A DNA stretch of 64,000 nucleotides, from assembly GCA_003996215.1 (NCBI GenBank), contig QJPP01000858.1, positions 372,001 to 436,000 on the forward strand, written 5' to 3'. How positions within the stretch are numbered: position 1 is the stretch's first letter; every line of letters starts with the position of its first letter. A model generated the notes under the pieces. The model ran no database searches and was not told the origin of the DNA. It worked only from the letters and a program-made list of their open reading frames with translations. The position numbers and the translations under genes are program-made. This stretch comes from Jaltomata sinuosa. Taxonomy: Eukaryota > Streptophyta > Magnoliopsida > Solanales > Solanaceae. Positions 11,152 to 25,100 of this stretch are shown piece after piece.

Positions 11152-14100
11152 TTAATTTGTGCGTGGCAGCAAAAAGCTAAAGCCTGAATTCTCTCGGAGA
11201 GGAAGAGGAGATTCAATGTCAGCTATATCTATTTGTTCCATTGATTTAGATATGTCATCAACTGAAAACGGGATGCTGAAAATTGAACCATTAAGAAACA
11301 TTAGCAATTGGCTCAAGCAGGCATAAAAAGTAAGTTTACTAAATACGATACTATTGTCTGTCTTATGTACATTCATTTGCATAATCTTCTGCTTGATAAC
11401 ATACCTCTATATAAAAAACTGTAACATTGTAAAATTAGTGTCTTCCCTAACTATGGATAACCTGAACTAGAAAGGGCTGATTTTTTGGTAAATGTTTTAG
11501 ACTAATTTTCAGATCTAGTCCTAATGAGATTCAAAGGAATTCACCACACAAAAGCAAGGTATCAATTTCTACCAATTACAAGCATATTGATGCTAACCTT
11601 GAATCATCGTCTAAGAGAAAAGAGTTGCTGACTGCATGATTTGAATCTTCAGTCATCGACAACCTCATGCTGGATATGACCTAATGCGATTGCATAAAAA
11701 CCTTTTCCTTGGTTAATTTTACTGTGTAAACATGTTACTAAATTGTATCTTTTGAAGAATATGACTCTAACCTAGGTTGACTAATGGCATCCATAGAAAC
11801 TTACATCCAGTGACACACTATGTGTACCATATTTGTCATCCCAGTACATTGTACTGATCCTATACAACTGTTGGATGCTAAGCACCTGGAGGAAAAAAGA
11901 TGTTATTAGTGCCCTTGAATGACATTCCAGCTATTTCTTCCTTCAAATTGATAACACTTACTGGACAGAGTTGATGGCTTATTTCATCCAGTGTCTTTTT
12001 GGGTTTTTGATGTATAACCTGCAGCAAGAAAAGTGAGGAACTTTTGAGAACTCTACCATCCCATTTTTAAAAATGAGAGAAGCAAGTTAAATGAAAATGA
12101 TCAATGTAAATGCTTACAAGAAAACCAATGGCCTGTCTGATATGCTTCAGCTCATCCCATGCCGATCCTGCATACTGTTTTTTGTTTTTGTTTTTCACTT
12201 GGGGGATTAATATAATTTTTAGGATTATCAAGCTAAAAAGATATATGTTGGATCATACCTCATCAGTTGCAGTAAAGCACCAGTGCTCCAATTCTGCCAG
12301 TCCTGCTTTGACGTATTCACCATTGCTAAATGAACAGCACTCTCGTCTTAAGAGAAGGCTGTGAAAATTTTACAATCACATGAGGAAACCTTTTTAATGC
12401 ATTGTAAAAAACTGCACGCAAACAGAAATCTAAAGGTGCACCTGTTAAAAAGCTGAACATTGATGAATGAAAATATCTGAGTGAATACTTTACGAACTAA
12501 AAATGGAGGCACCTGAAAGTATCAAATCAGAAAAGCAAGATGAGAAGTAAGCTGCATAGTATTTTGGAATCGAAGGCTTTTCTAAGCTTATTAACCATCT
12601 AAAGACTCATGGCATTGTTAATTCTGCTGAGCCAATGTTTTCTGGATAAAAAATCTTTTCTCTAGGAACAAATTGTTTCACTGAAAAGGGGTTCAAAATA
12701 ATTGAAACAAAGGGAAAAATCAGCTTCACTAACATGGTTTGCTTTTAACGTGTTCAAGAAATTTCCCAGGCTCTTCACAATTCCCTGCCAATGGGCAATC
12801 AAAGCTTGCTGAGCTGCTGTATTAGCTACTGAACGTGAGGACCCTTTAACCAAGCTTGCTCTTGAAGTTCGTGGTGCCTAATATCCAACAAAATTGTTTA
12901 CATGCTAATGAAAAAGGAAAAGATTCAACATAATCAAAAAATGAGGTAAGAGTATTGAGTTATACATAATGCGAACAACATACTGTCCTAGAGACCAAGA
13001 AATATCTCTGGAGATATTTTCTCCGCATACCTGGATACACAACCCCAGCAACGGAGAAATCTCCTTTTTCAAATTGTCACGAATCATTCCATAAATTTTC
13101 TCCACATATGCTGTAAGTTGCTGCTTGAACAGCAAGGCAGGGTATTTTGCTTCTACTTGGCGTAAAGTTTCAACTCCTCCAGTCACAAAGGAAAGATTGA
13201 CTCCTTGAGGGTTTCCGCGGAAACTCTGGAAAATCAATAACAATGAATATCTTAAGGAGCTAGTCTCAAACTTCCTCAAGAAAAAGTACTGAACTTGTCT
13301 ATATCTTTTAACTTCCTACCTGTGACATCCTCCCAAACAGAGATGCCGATGAGGATCGACGACGTAGAGGGGTCATTGCTGCAGCAGCACTTGCTTTGAG
13401 TGTCCGCTGAAGTAGCAATAGAAGAGTAGAAGCATTTGACAACCAATAAGCCAGTACATCATTGTTGTCCTGGGTTTTCTGTGGCAACACCGAAATGGAA
13501 TTATAAGAAGCAATTATAATTTAAAAGGTGAGGACATAAAGTATAAGGAGAACTGGGTTTTGTAGCTCAAACCTCAATAGCATGACCAATAGTCTGGATG
13601 ATTCGGTCAAACACAGTGGTTCTCTCAACTTCGAAAGATCTCCACTGCAAAAGACACTTATAAATGATGCAGGCTGCAATTGGTCTGTTTCCTGCAAAGC
13701 TCAAGTTTTGTGCGATACAGCGAATCAGCAACTCCTGGTTCTCTTGCTGTTTCTCATTAAGCGATTTTTGCGGTTTGTCATCTGCTTCAGGAAGTTCTCT
13801 TTGGTTCAATGAAGGGCTATGAAGATCCTAAATAATGCAAGTGAGAATATGAGCAACAAAATTTGTTTGCATGTAAGTGGAATTTGGCAACAGAATTTTT
13901 ATAAAGAAGGTAAATTACCACGTGCATTCTTGTATCCTCAAAACTTCGACCACTCTCAGTTCTCTGTCAATTGAACAGAAAACGTCAGTTTCTTTTATTC
14001 TTGAATCCTCCACAAAAAAATACATGTAAAACAGCAATACCTGGATAATAGATCTAGTGCGTCCAGAAAGGAACTTATTAGGTGCCATGGACACAGCTTG

Positions 14101-17100
14101 CTGACGGAAAACTTTGTTCTCCGACTCTAAGTTTGCCATCTTCTCCTCCAACCTGATTTAGCAGGGTTCAGTGGCAACACAAAAAATAAATAGAAGCCAA
14201 ATAATTCTTTTAGGAATGAAAAAATGCAACACAATCATATTGCACTAAAACACTAGTTGCAAAAGACTAGTAACCTTTTTCGAACTTCCAAGTATTATCT
14301 AGACATGACTACTAGTAAAGTTCTTGGACAAACAAGTGGACTGGCTATTTTTGTCATTCGTATATCATGGTGTAGAGAATGCATCATGAAAATTGTTACT
14401 GTAAATCTGTTCATCATCTGTAGATTAAGTGCACCATATGTAATTCATAATATCCTAGGCCTACTCCACCAACTACTTTAATGTTTTCGCTCAGATGACC
14501 ATATTCTTTCTTTACTATCAACATCCTATTGGTAGGTCAATATTTCATTGTGCACAATGTTCTGATGGCAACTCTCAACTGCATCATTGCTATAAGATTT
14601 ATTCAATAAATTTAACGATTTTAATTTTAATATGAGTTAGTCATATCAGCATGCAGCATCATTCTTTTAGCTTATTCAACACTGCAAATATCTGTACAGA
14701 GAAATGAACAAGAAAAAATGCATATCTATATTTACAATATAAAAACAGTTTGTTTTATAAGCTGGAACTGGATATAACTGAATAAAGCACTGTGAGAGCA
14801 ATTTGATTACCCTTTCAGGGATTCCTGGAGTTGAAGAACTCTTTTTTCTGTTTCTTCTAACTTCCTGAGACTTTCTTCCCCAGATTCTTGAGCCTCAGTA
14901 TATTTCTGCTTCCAGTCCTCACAGTTCTGCTTTTCTTGTTCCAAAGAAACCTGGACGACACACAGAGATTGACAAAGAATATAATCATAGAAAGCATGTG
15001 CCAGTACCATTTCATATTATGATTCTTTTAGGGGATGTTATGAAATGGTATTCACTATATACCTTTATTGCTTATCTAATTCGTTCTCTGATTAAGCCAC
15101 AAAAAAATAAATATTCAGTATTTACTCTTCCACAAGTCTCTGCAGCCGAAAAATACAAATGAATGTGCTGTGTAGAAACTTCCAAGCACAATGCTTGTAC
15201 ATAACAAAATTTCCTGAACTTATATGCTGGAAATTTACTAAACAGTAATGTGCTTTCAAATCCTTTCCACCTCATGCACCTGTACAACTCAGGAGCCATC
15301 AGGAGAGCTTGGGACCCTTCTAGCTAAAACTATTTTCTTAACATCGTAGTTTATGTTAACTTGTCATAGGTGGTACATCTTGGACTCTACTAGTTTGACA
15401 CTCCCTGATCTCAGGCAGTACTCGTTTTTGCCCATGGTGGTCAGTTATTTATATGTAGACCTGAAGAAACTCATCCACCACAAATATGTACATTGGCTGT
15501 TTGAACATCTATTATTGTACATATTTTTCCTTTTAGATGTCAAGATACGGGAAGCGAGGTTGAGATGGTTCGGGCATGTGATGAGGAGGTGTGCGGATGC
15601 CACAGTGCGGAGGTGTGAGAGGTTGGCTATGGATGGATTCAGGCGTGGTAGAGGTAGATTGAATAAGTATTGGAGGGAGGTGAATAGACATGACATGACG
15701 CAGTTACAGCTTACAGAGGACATGACCCTAGATAGGAAGGTGTGGAGGATGCGAATTAGGGTAGAAGGTTAGTAGGAAGGGATGCGTCCATGCTAGTAGG
15801 CAGGTGTGCTTTATTTTGGGGTCCGTGCTAGTAGTCGTAGTGCTACGCTTGTAGTATCTGGTTCTTGGAGTTTGGCAATGTTTGTTGTTCCGAGTAGATG
15901 GATTGTAGTATTATTTTGTGGTAGTTTTGTTTCTGTTACTATCTATTGTTTTGTTACTACATATTGTTTCTTGTTCTTATATTATTGTCCTTTTCTAGAC
16001 TGTTTTTGTCTTGAGCCGGAGGTCTATCGGAAACAGCCTCTCTACCTCATTTCTGAGATAGTGGTACGGATTGCGTACACTCTACCCTCCCTAGACCCCA
16101 CTTTGTGGGAATATACTGGGTATGTTGTTGTTGTATTTTTCCTTTTAGAGAAAGTGGTATGCTCTCCAACAGTATAAATACGGCTGTATCAATGAAACTT
16201 ACTTGTAAACAGTTTTTACCCTTATTCTCAAACACTTAATGCTCAATAGATTGTCATATTCAGCACCACAACAGAACGAGAGCCTCGTAAATTGAATTAC
16301 CTTTAAACTGTTATTTTCTTCCATCAGAGATTCTACTTTCTGAGTATCTTCAACATAAACTGGAGTTTCCTGGATTACAGGAGGTGCTTCTTCAATAGCC
16401 TTTTTTGCAGCTTCTCGTTCCTTGACAACCAATGCATTTGCTTCATCAACTTTCTTTTGCATAGCTTCCAAAGCCTCGTGCGACTTTGCTATCTCTTGTG
16501 CTTTTGTTTCTTCCAAGTCAGTCTGCATAATGATTTGAGCAAAACAGGATGCACGATTAACAAGCAAATCTAGCATGCTAGTAAGAAGTTCTTCTTGTGA
16601 TGTAATATATCTGCAGGTATCTACGCACAGTTGCACAAAGCATAGTGTACTTTGAAAATGTGATTTATACAATTAAAAGATGAATTAAAACATGATATTA
16701 CTCTTAGACGTTTTTCCAGTTGCAACCGCCACGTAAGCTCCTCCAGCTGTTTTTCAAGCTTATCCTTTGCCTCTTTGAGCGCACCAGTATCCCTTGCAGC
16801 CTGCATGTAGTAGAAAAAGTGTAACAACATAGCAAGGTCAAACACATATCCACACTCCAATTCAGCCTTACGCAGCTCGACCAGATTCTGTGCTATCTCT
16901 TGGTACACCAGCATAGAATTGGGGTTCAGAAAAGGGCAACTATTTTCATCTATAATCTTTTTCTAGCATCCTCTCAAATAGAAACCAGCAGGGCTGTAAA
17001 CTTCATTAGTTACCTTGACAGAGTATACTAATGAGTATGGAGTCATGAGACATTGTAATCAGAGATGAGTTTTTGTGTTTGCTATTGGATTAGGAAATAG

Positions 17101-20100
17101 TATGCTTACCATTTTAAGATTCCTTAGTTCCTTTTTGGCAGATTTTCCCCTCCATTTGCATTGTGCAATAAGTACCCCTCGTTTAAGCCTTTTATAATAC
17201 GAAAAAGCTTTATGACAACGCCACCGTGCCTGAGGAGGATAAAGACTAATCTTAGACTTGCTTCAAAACCAGTTAAATCATGAAATCACACAGCACACAG
17301 GAATTCTACCTGAATCTTTATTGCCGCTTCAGTTTGCTTCCTAAATCTGAATCTCTTACGAGCATCCATAGCTCGTAAAACAGTCTGCACCATGAGCACT
17401 GAGACCTGGAGTTTCCTATAAGCCTTTCTAGCATGATGCTTGCGTGCGTTCTTCTGAATTTTTATTGCAGCTGCTTGCCTCTTTATTTGGCCATAAATTT
17501 TGCAAGCCAGTTTGCCTAAATTATGAAAGATACATCATGTGTTTTGAGATTAATTTTACTCTACCTAGTGCCTACTGTTGCGATTAATTTTACTCTGTCT
17601 AGTGTCTATTAGTTTCCTCCATTATTTATTTTGTCCTTATGGGTTTTTGTACGGACGGAGCTTGAAACAGACAAGAAAGAAGCATACACTGCTAAGAAGA
17701 TGTAGTTCAACTCTTAAGACTGTTTTCCATTATGAACTTTGGTACTTTGCGTCACAAAGTTTTCAAGATCTTTAATAGTTTCAAGATGACTCACCTCTAC
17801 ATAAAGACTGTAAAGATATGGAAGCTTTTCTCAATGCTACGAATTGGTTACGAGTAATGTGAGTTCTTATTCGTCGTTGTATAACTTTGGCTGCATTATT
17901 AAGAACCTCTGCTCGTCGTGCATCCAACTCCGCCATCTGTCCAGCCCTTAGGAATACCTTAGTCTTTCCTATCTGTGAAAGAAAAAGTGGAACTAATCAC
18001 TGAATCTCATACTGTTGATGCAAATTTTCTTTTCCAACGGCATTTGCAGATAGCATGCTTGATACTAATGTGGAGCAAAGGTTTAGAGATGATACTTCAT
18101 GAACTTGGGAACGAAATGGTCCCTTCTCCTCAGAATATGTGAATCAGAAATATAAAGACTATACTGATGAAATTGATGCATTCTGATCCCAGAAGAATGA
18201 ATTCACAATGCTCCCTCAAGCAGGAGGAAGAAAAACTAAGATTACCTGAAACCCTTTCAGCCCCCATTTTTCCAGAATCTTCTTGCAAGCAGCTTTTTCG
18301 TCATAGCTGCCATGATAAAATGTCTTTGATTCAGAATCATCTGATGAATCCTAGAGAAAATACTTTTTCAAAAAAACTCAGCCTATGTAAGACATCTCAA
18401 AGTAGTGCCAGCTTAGACATTCTGTTCAAAACTAAAAGAAGGTACATACCTCCCTTCCAAAACCTCTGGCGCTAGGAGCCCAAACCTGTGTATGAATTCA
18501 AAGAAAGGACGGCGAGTAGGGAATCCAGCACAACTGATTCTAATTGCCTCTAAAACACCCTTAAAAGAAAATCCAGTTGGTTATAATCAATAACTATCAC
18601 AAGTAAACAAAAATCTATGCTTTCCCCTCTCCTCAAGGCTGGGATTTGCTAAGATAGAGATTACTTACACCACAACGCAATTGTCGCATAATGTTGTCAT
18701 TTTCAAATATAGCAGGTTTTAGGAGATTATTAGGCTTGACACATCTGATGTAGTGAGGTTCTGTAGCATTTAGCGTCTCCATCAACTGCTGCAATTGTAA
18801 CTGCATTTCAAGTTTGTAATTATCATCAGCACATAAAACCGACAGTTTCAGAAGGAAGACACAACAATCAGCATATAGAAAAAGGTGACACAGAGTTTCA
18901 CCATGTAAATAAATCAAATCAGGGCCCACAATGAGCAGTGACCCAACAATAGTAAATGCAAGAATACCTTAAAGCGTGAACCGATTGAAGAAAATTTTGA
19001 AGACTTTGAAGTCTCTTCACCTAATGAAGGGAAGAGTCCTGCTACAAAAGAGCATTTTGAAGAACATAGGAGATCTTGATGTTCAAGCACTATATAGTCC
19101 TTGTTTTTGTCTAGAAATTGGTCAGATTGATATTGCACCTAATAGAAGATGGACTATATCAGGAATGTACATGGAAATTACTCTAATCATAAATAGCTGT
19201 TGGGAATCACACTCACCTCTCCAGCATAATGTGAAATTATGAAATCTGTACGAGACAGTTTTGGCTTAACAAAGCGCTTGTGAACTTTGAATGTCTGATA
19301 TAGCTTGTTCGAGAATGTTTCATGTGTTGACTTTGGGAACATACTGGACAATGAAAGTAAATAATGATAACAAATGACTTTGGGAACATACTGGACAATG
19401 AAAGTAAATAATGATAACAAAGTTAATCAATTAGCTTAAACAGAGTTACAATCTTAACTAACTGGTACCATACAAAAAGAATGGGGAACAGAATCTTAAT
19501 AAAAACCAAGATGGGATTTTCTCATACCAAGCTTCATCTAGCAGAGCAACAATTCCACCTGGTTTCTGCAAAGAGAAATACCACAATTACAAAACTGGAT
19601 GTAACACTATGAGCAGCCTTAGTATTTCCTTTTAGAAGCCTGTTGTGGAACTTTCATGCTGCATAGTTTCAGTAAGATGCTGGTCAAAAGTTGAGATTGT
19701 TCTTTAATTTTTCAAGTGAGGGTGTTTTGTCAGTCACTCTAGATAGACATATATTTTACTAAGTATTTCTTTTTCGCAGATCTTTTACCCTCACACAGAT
19801 TATAGAGAAACAGTTTCATCATAGCTTTCTTTCTCTAGGGAAGAAGAGCAGCATAGAGAATTATATTCAATTACCCTAACAACTCAACCTGTTCCTAATG
19901 TACACCTCGTGCATTTATCAGCTATATTCTAACTTTCCGAATTACCTGGGATCCGGTAAGCAAGAAGATATTTCTTTTGGACATTAACAACCCAATAATC
20001 ATGCACAACCAGAACATTACTTTTTGATTTGTAGCCATAACAATACTTGTAATCTTAAAAAGAAAAGAAAAGAATCCAATAATTAATGCAACAAATTTCG

Positions 20101-22089
20101 CAAGATGTTTGTGATGTTATTACAGAATTTTGAACTCTATGGTTTATTGCTGTCTGAAGCACAGCTCACTATGTGGTTTGATTGTCTTGAACCTCATTTT
20201 TAGATATGGTGAGAAATGAAGATATTCAGGCCAAGGTAGAAGTGGCCTCCATGGTAGAGAAATGTGGGAGGCTAGGCTGAGATGGTTCAGTCATATCAAG
20301 AGGAGCTGCACAAACGCCCCAGTGAGGAGGTGTGAGAGGTTGACGCGGGAGGACCTGAGGAGAGGTAGAGGTAGGCCAAAGAAGTATTAGGGAGGTGATC
20401 AAGTAGGACATGACAAGCCTCCAGCTTACCGAGGACATGACCCTTGATAGGAGAGTGTGGAGGTCGAGAATTCGGGTAGAAGGCTAGTAGTAAATAGTTT
20501 TGCGTCTTGTCTCTCTGGTAGTATTAGTATTATTTTCGGTATTTTTATTATTTTACTATTTCCATATCTCTCACTCTTAGTTTTCTATTACTACTTGTTG
20601 TCTCGTATGCATCTGTTTTCTTACTATCCTGCTATTGTTACTGCGTGTTTTTGCTTTCTTTGAGCCGAGGGTCTATCGGAAACAACATCTCCTACCTGCC
20701 AAGGTAGGGGTAGGGTCTGCGTACATTCTACCCTCCCCAGACTTATGAGATTATATTGGGTATGTTGTCGTTGTTGTTGGGTTATTACGGTCTGATAACC
20801 TGCAACAACAACAACATACCCAGTATAGTCCCACAAGTGGGGTTTGGGGAGGGTAGAGTATACGCAAACCTTATCGATAGGCTGTTTCCGAAAGACCCCT
20901 CCTCAAAGAAAGCAAAAACACAACATTTATGAAGACATAATCAATAGCAGGACAGTAAGAAAGTAGAGACAATACGAGACAACAAGTAGAAATAGCTAGA
21001 TAACAAAAATACGGAAATAGTAAACTAATAAAATAATAAAAATAACGAAAGTCCAATTTATTTTGAAAAGGTAAACAGAAGTTCAAATTCTAATCATTTT
21101 AGTCTGAACTTAAATTCTTTATTTGCTTATTTGAGAAAAGCGATGACATTTACCCATTGTTTGGGAGAGCTACAAATGACTGTTTCTAGAGAAAAACAGC
21201 CAGACTACCCTCCCCCCTCCCCCTCCCCCTCTCCCCCATCTGGGGAAATAGATTAAACATAAAGAAAATGTTACCAGCAAGAATTAAACACGAGAACTTT
21301 ACTCATGAGACCTCAACCTTGCAACTTTAGAAAAGTTTTCATTGGATGAACTTAACATCTGTTTAAACAATTAATATAATTCTTTTTTTTGAAATAGGTA
21401 AAAAAAAAAACAATTAATAGTTCTCAAATAGTGAATTCAGAGAAAAGTGCAATTACCTTTTCAATAAGATCTAAAACATCCTGGTTATCCACGAACTCAA
21501 TGTAGCTCCAATCAATGGCCTCTCTTTCGTATTCTTCTTGTTCCATCTTGAAGACATGCTGTAAAGCCACAACAGACTTGAGAAACAATGCATAAATCAA
21601 TGCTTACACTGTCAGCAATATCGAAAAGTATACCTGATTGAAATGTTGCTGCAGCTTCTCATTTGTATAGTTTATGCAGAATTGCTCAAAGCTGCAAAGC
21701 ATGATATAATGAGACGCACAAACAAGAGTTGCAAATTCTTGAACACTCATGTAGACATTTTTTTAAATGAAACAATGTTACAGTAATTGGATAGGCAAGC
21801 TAAAGACTCTTATATCTACCTGTTGTGCTTAAAGCTTTCAAAACCATAGATATCAAGGACTCCAATGAGACATTTAGACAGGGGATCTTGTCCGATTGAA
21901 ACATTAATCTTGTCTACCAACCTGCATTTCCCAAGAGGCAAAGAATACTTTACATGAATTTGTGAAATTAGTAAATCAATCATGCACTAATTTATGGAAA
22001 CTTATTTCAAGTCTGAATCCACACGGATGCTGATTCCGAAAAAAAAAATTACAAACACATCTGTGTGAGTACATACACACATACATTAC

Positions 22090-22136
<47 letters not shown>

Positions 22137-25100
22137 ACACACACGCACATAGATATTGGCTTCAACGTGCCACATATTTTCTCTTCTTTTCTTTCCAATT
22201 CATGGTTAGTTTTAGTGACTAATATCTCAAATCAACATATTTCTTTCACAGTAACACTCTTTTCCGGCCAGCTTGCGCGCACCTCAACTAATTTCACAAT
22301 AACACTCTTTATTTGTTACTATCACAACAAACAAGTTTTTCCATATCCTTGAATTACAATAATTGTAAATAATATTCCCTTCATTCCAATTTATGTGAAG
22401 GTGCTATTATTTGGGGAGTCAAAACAGTTTTTTTCTTTGACTTTGATTTTCTTAAAAATATTTTAATTTTTTTGAATTATTAACCCTGTTGGGCTATATA
22501 TGGTACTTTTTTCAAATATATAAATTTCATTTTAAAAAAACTTGAAGAATCTATTCCCGAATTCACACCGAAAACTAGGAACTTTGACTCTCATACCCCT
22601 TCACATATGCAACAAATTGTTCTTTTATAAAGTTAAGGTACAAAAAAAACCAAATAAACAGATTAAGTCTTCAGTGTCTTGCAAGAGACAATAGCTAGTA
22701 TATTGGCATGCATGGTGATTAATCAAAACTAAGCCTCTTACCAATCAAATAGTCTAGAATATATTGTTTTAGCCAGACCATCCCTACTTATTTCAGCACT
22801 GCGAGGATCAAGGCTTCGTTTTATCACTTCTTCAGGGGTAATCATCACCCTTTTGCACAATGCATCTTCCAAAGCTACACGGTCACACCTAAAACATTAG
22901 GAAAATCAGAACCTCCAACAATTATCACAGCCACATAGCATCTGAATATGCAAGGTGACATTAAGAATCTTCCATACATCAGAAGCTCTGCTGCAGTTTT
23001 GAGATGGAGTTTGGCTTTTTCCTCTTTAATAACTGATGAATCAACCTCTTTTCCTTTTGCAAAATCAATATTACCAAGATGAAGAATTGCGGCAACAACT
23101 CTAAAAATTGCTTCCTGAGGGAGGGAAGGGGGAAGAGAGAGAGACAAAGAAAGTAAGAGGTAGCGTTTACTTATTTCTTTATTGAAAGGCAAATAGAAAC
23201 ATGAAGCTGGCAAAGCTGTACAAGATATATACCTGCTCCTGTTTACTAATTCCCACAACATCCATTGCTCTTCTAGTGGCAAGGTACTCTTCTGCATCGC
23301 TCACACCAACTAGCTCATAGCACTTCGACTGGTTAAGATAGCGAAATGATTTGGGATGTTCCAACTTATACTTCCCAATCTCCTACAGTGATTAGGAAGA
23401 TTTTCAGCAACATACTGTCACCAAGGAAATTTTATGCAAACCCACAAAACATTTATAATGTCATTGAAGTTCGTATTGCAACAGAAAAGTACCTCTTGGG
23501 GGGCTGCACAAAGAAGGTAAAAACAGTGGTAGTTGCGCTCAGGATCAGAAATTTGGCAAACACGGGATCTCTCGAGGAGGTAGGTCCTGATTGCTGCTCC
23601 TGATATCCTTCCATGTTTGTCAAACTGAATCTCAACGAATTTGCCAAAACGGCTGCAGCAAATTTAGGTCAAGGAGAAAATTAAACATCTTCAATCTAAT
23701 ATGTTAACATAATTATGTGGTATCGATTATCTGCAATCACAAGTAAACTTCAAAAATAGCTAATCTATTACAAGGAATATAGGATTAGTAAAACAAGCAG
23801 TTCAATCTCAGTCCAAAAGAAACAGCAGTTCAATTTCCACTGTGCACTTTTTGATGGAATCTGTACCGCAGAATAATAACTAACCAAATCTAAATTAATA
23901 TATAACTGGATCATGTGAAAAGCAAATGCTGAAATGCACAAGTGCTAAAGAGCTTAACCTGGAATTGTTATTTCTAACAGTCTTCGCATTGCCGAATGCT
24001 TCAAGAACAGGATTAGACTGCACTTGAGTGGGTTCATGCAAAAGATTTATGAGAATAAATATTACATTAGTAGAAAATAAACTAAATCTGAAAGTAGAGG
24101 AAAATTATGTGATAAGGTGAGGGGTGATAGAAAAATAAAGAGCGCATAATAGGTTATCAATGATATGTTATCATACACCAAGGACTTGTTGCTCCACTGT
24201 ACGCCCTTCAGTTGCTGCACGGCCACCCAGAAACGCAAGATATCGCATAAGCATCTTGGTTGTCTCAGTTTTACCAGCTCCACTTTCACCACTAACCAGA
24301 ATAGAATTGCTTTTCCCCTCATGGATCATTGCCCTGTTTCCAGCAAAGGCGGTTCAATATATCATGCTAATAAGACGAAAATTATTGTAATTATTGTGCT
24401 TAAACTGGGAGGGACCTGTAAGCAACATCTGCAATGGCAAAAACATGAGGGCTTAATTCTCCAAATGGTGCTCCCTTGTATTGTTGCATCATGTGCGAAT
24501 CATACAAATGAGGCAATTTTTGAAATGGATTTATTGCAATTAAGATATTTCCTGTATAAGTCTGTAATTATATCAAATATTAAGAGATGGGCACTGTTGT
24601 CTATACTGTAAAACATAAGAAAGATCTTAAGATCAGATATAATTCAAACAATCACTACAGTATCTTACGTAAATTTCATTGAGTTCGTATCTAGTTTTGA
24701 GGTTCTGCAGTACTCCAGGCTCATGCAAATAGGATAGTTTTGTCATGTCATCGACACCCGCAGCAGGAGCTTCCACATCTTTTGGATAAATTGTTGACAA
24801 TTTCCTAACAACCTGAAGCATGAGAGGACAACATATCATGATGTGATGTATCAATCCATAAAACAGGATAGTCTGCATTTTGATCAAACCCGAGATATTA
24901 ACTTGCAGGAGGTGGAGACATTATTTGTAGTCTCATCTTCTATTAAATAAGGAGTTCAGAAAGTCATTCGGAGATACAAATTGTGACTTATCTTTTTTCG
25001 TGTTAACTGATGCTTTACTAAGGGTGCATGATATAAGGTTATAATATTAACTGTGACACCTATAAGTATTAGTTAACAATAATGATTCCATAATGTTTTC

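Noticed and set aside
18307..18353. Upstream AG that would extend myosin exon 19 with an acidic Ser/Asp stretch
   Set aside because: It would add 47 nt and shift the frame; the AG before CTATGACG restores the conserved GSYDEKAAC sequence.
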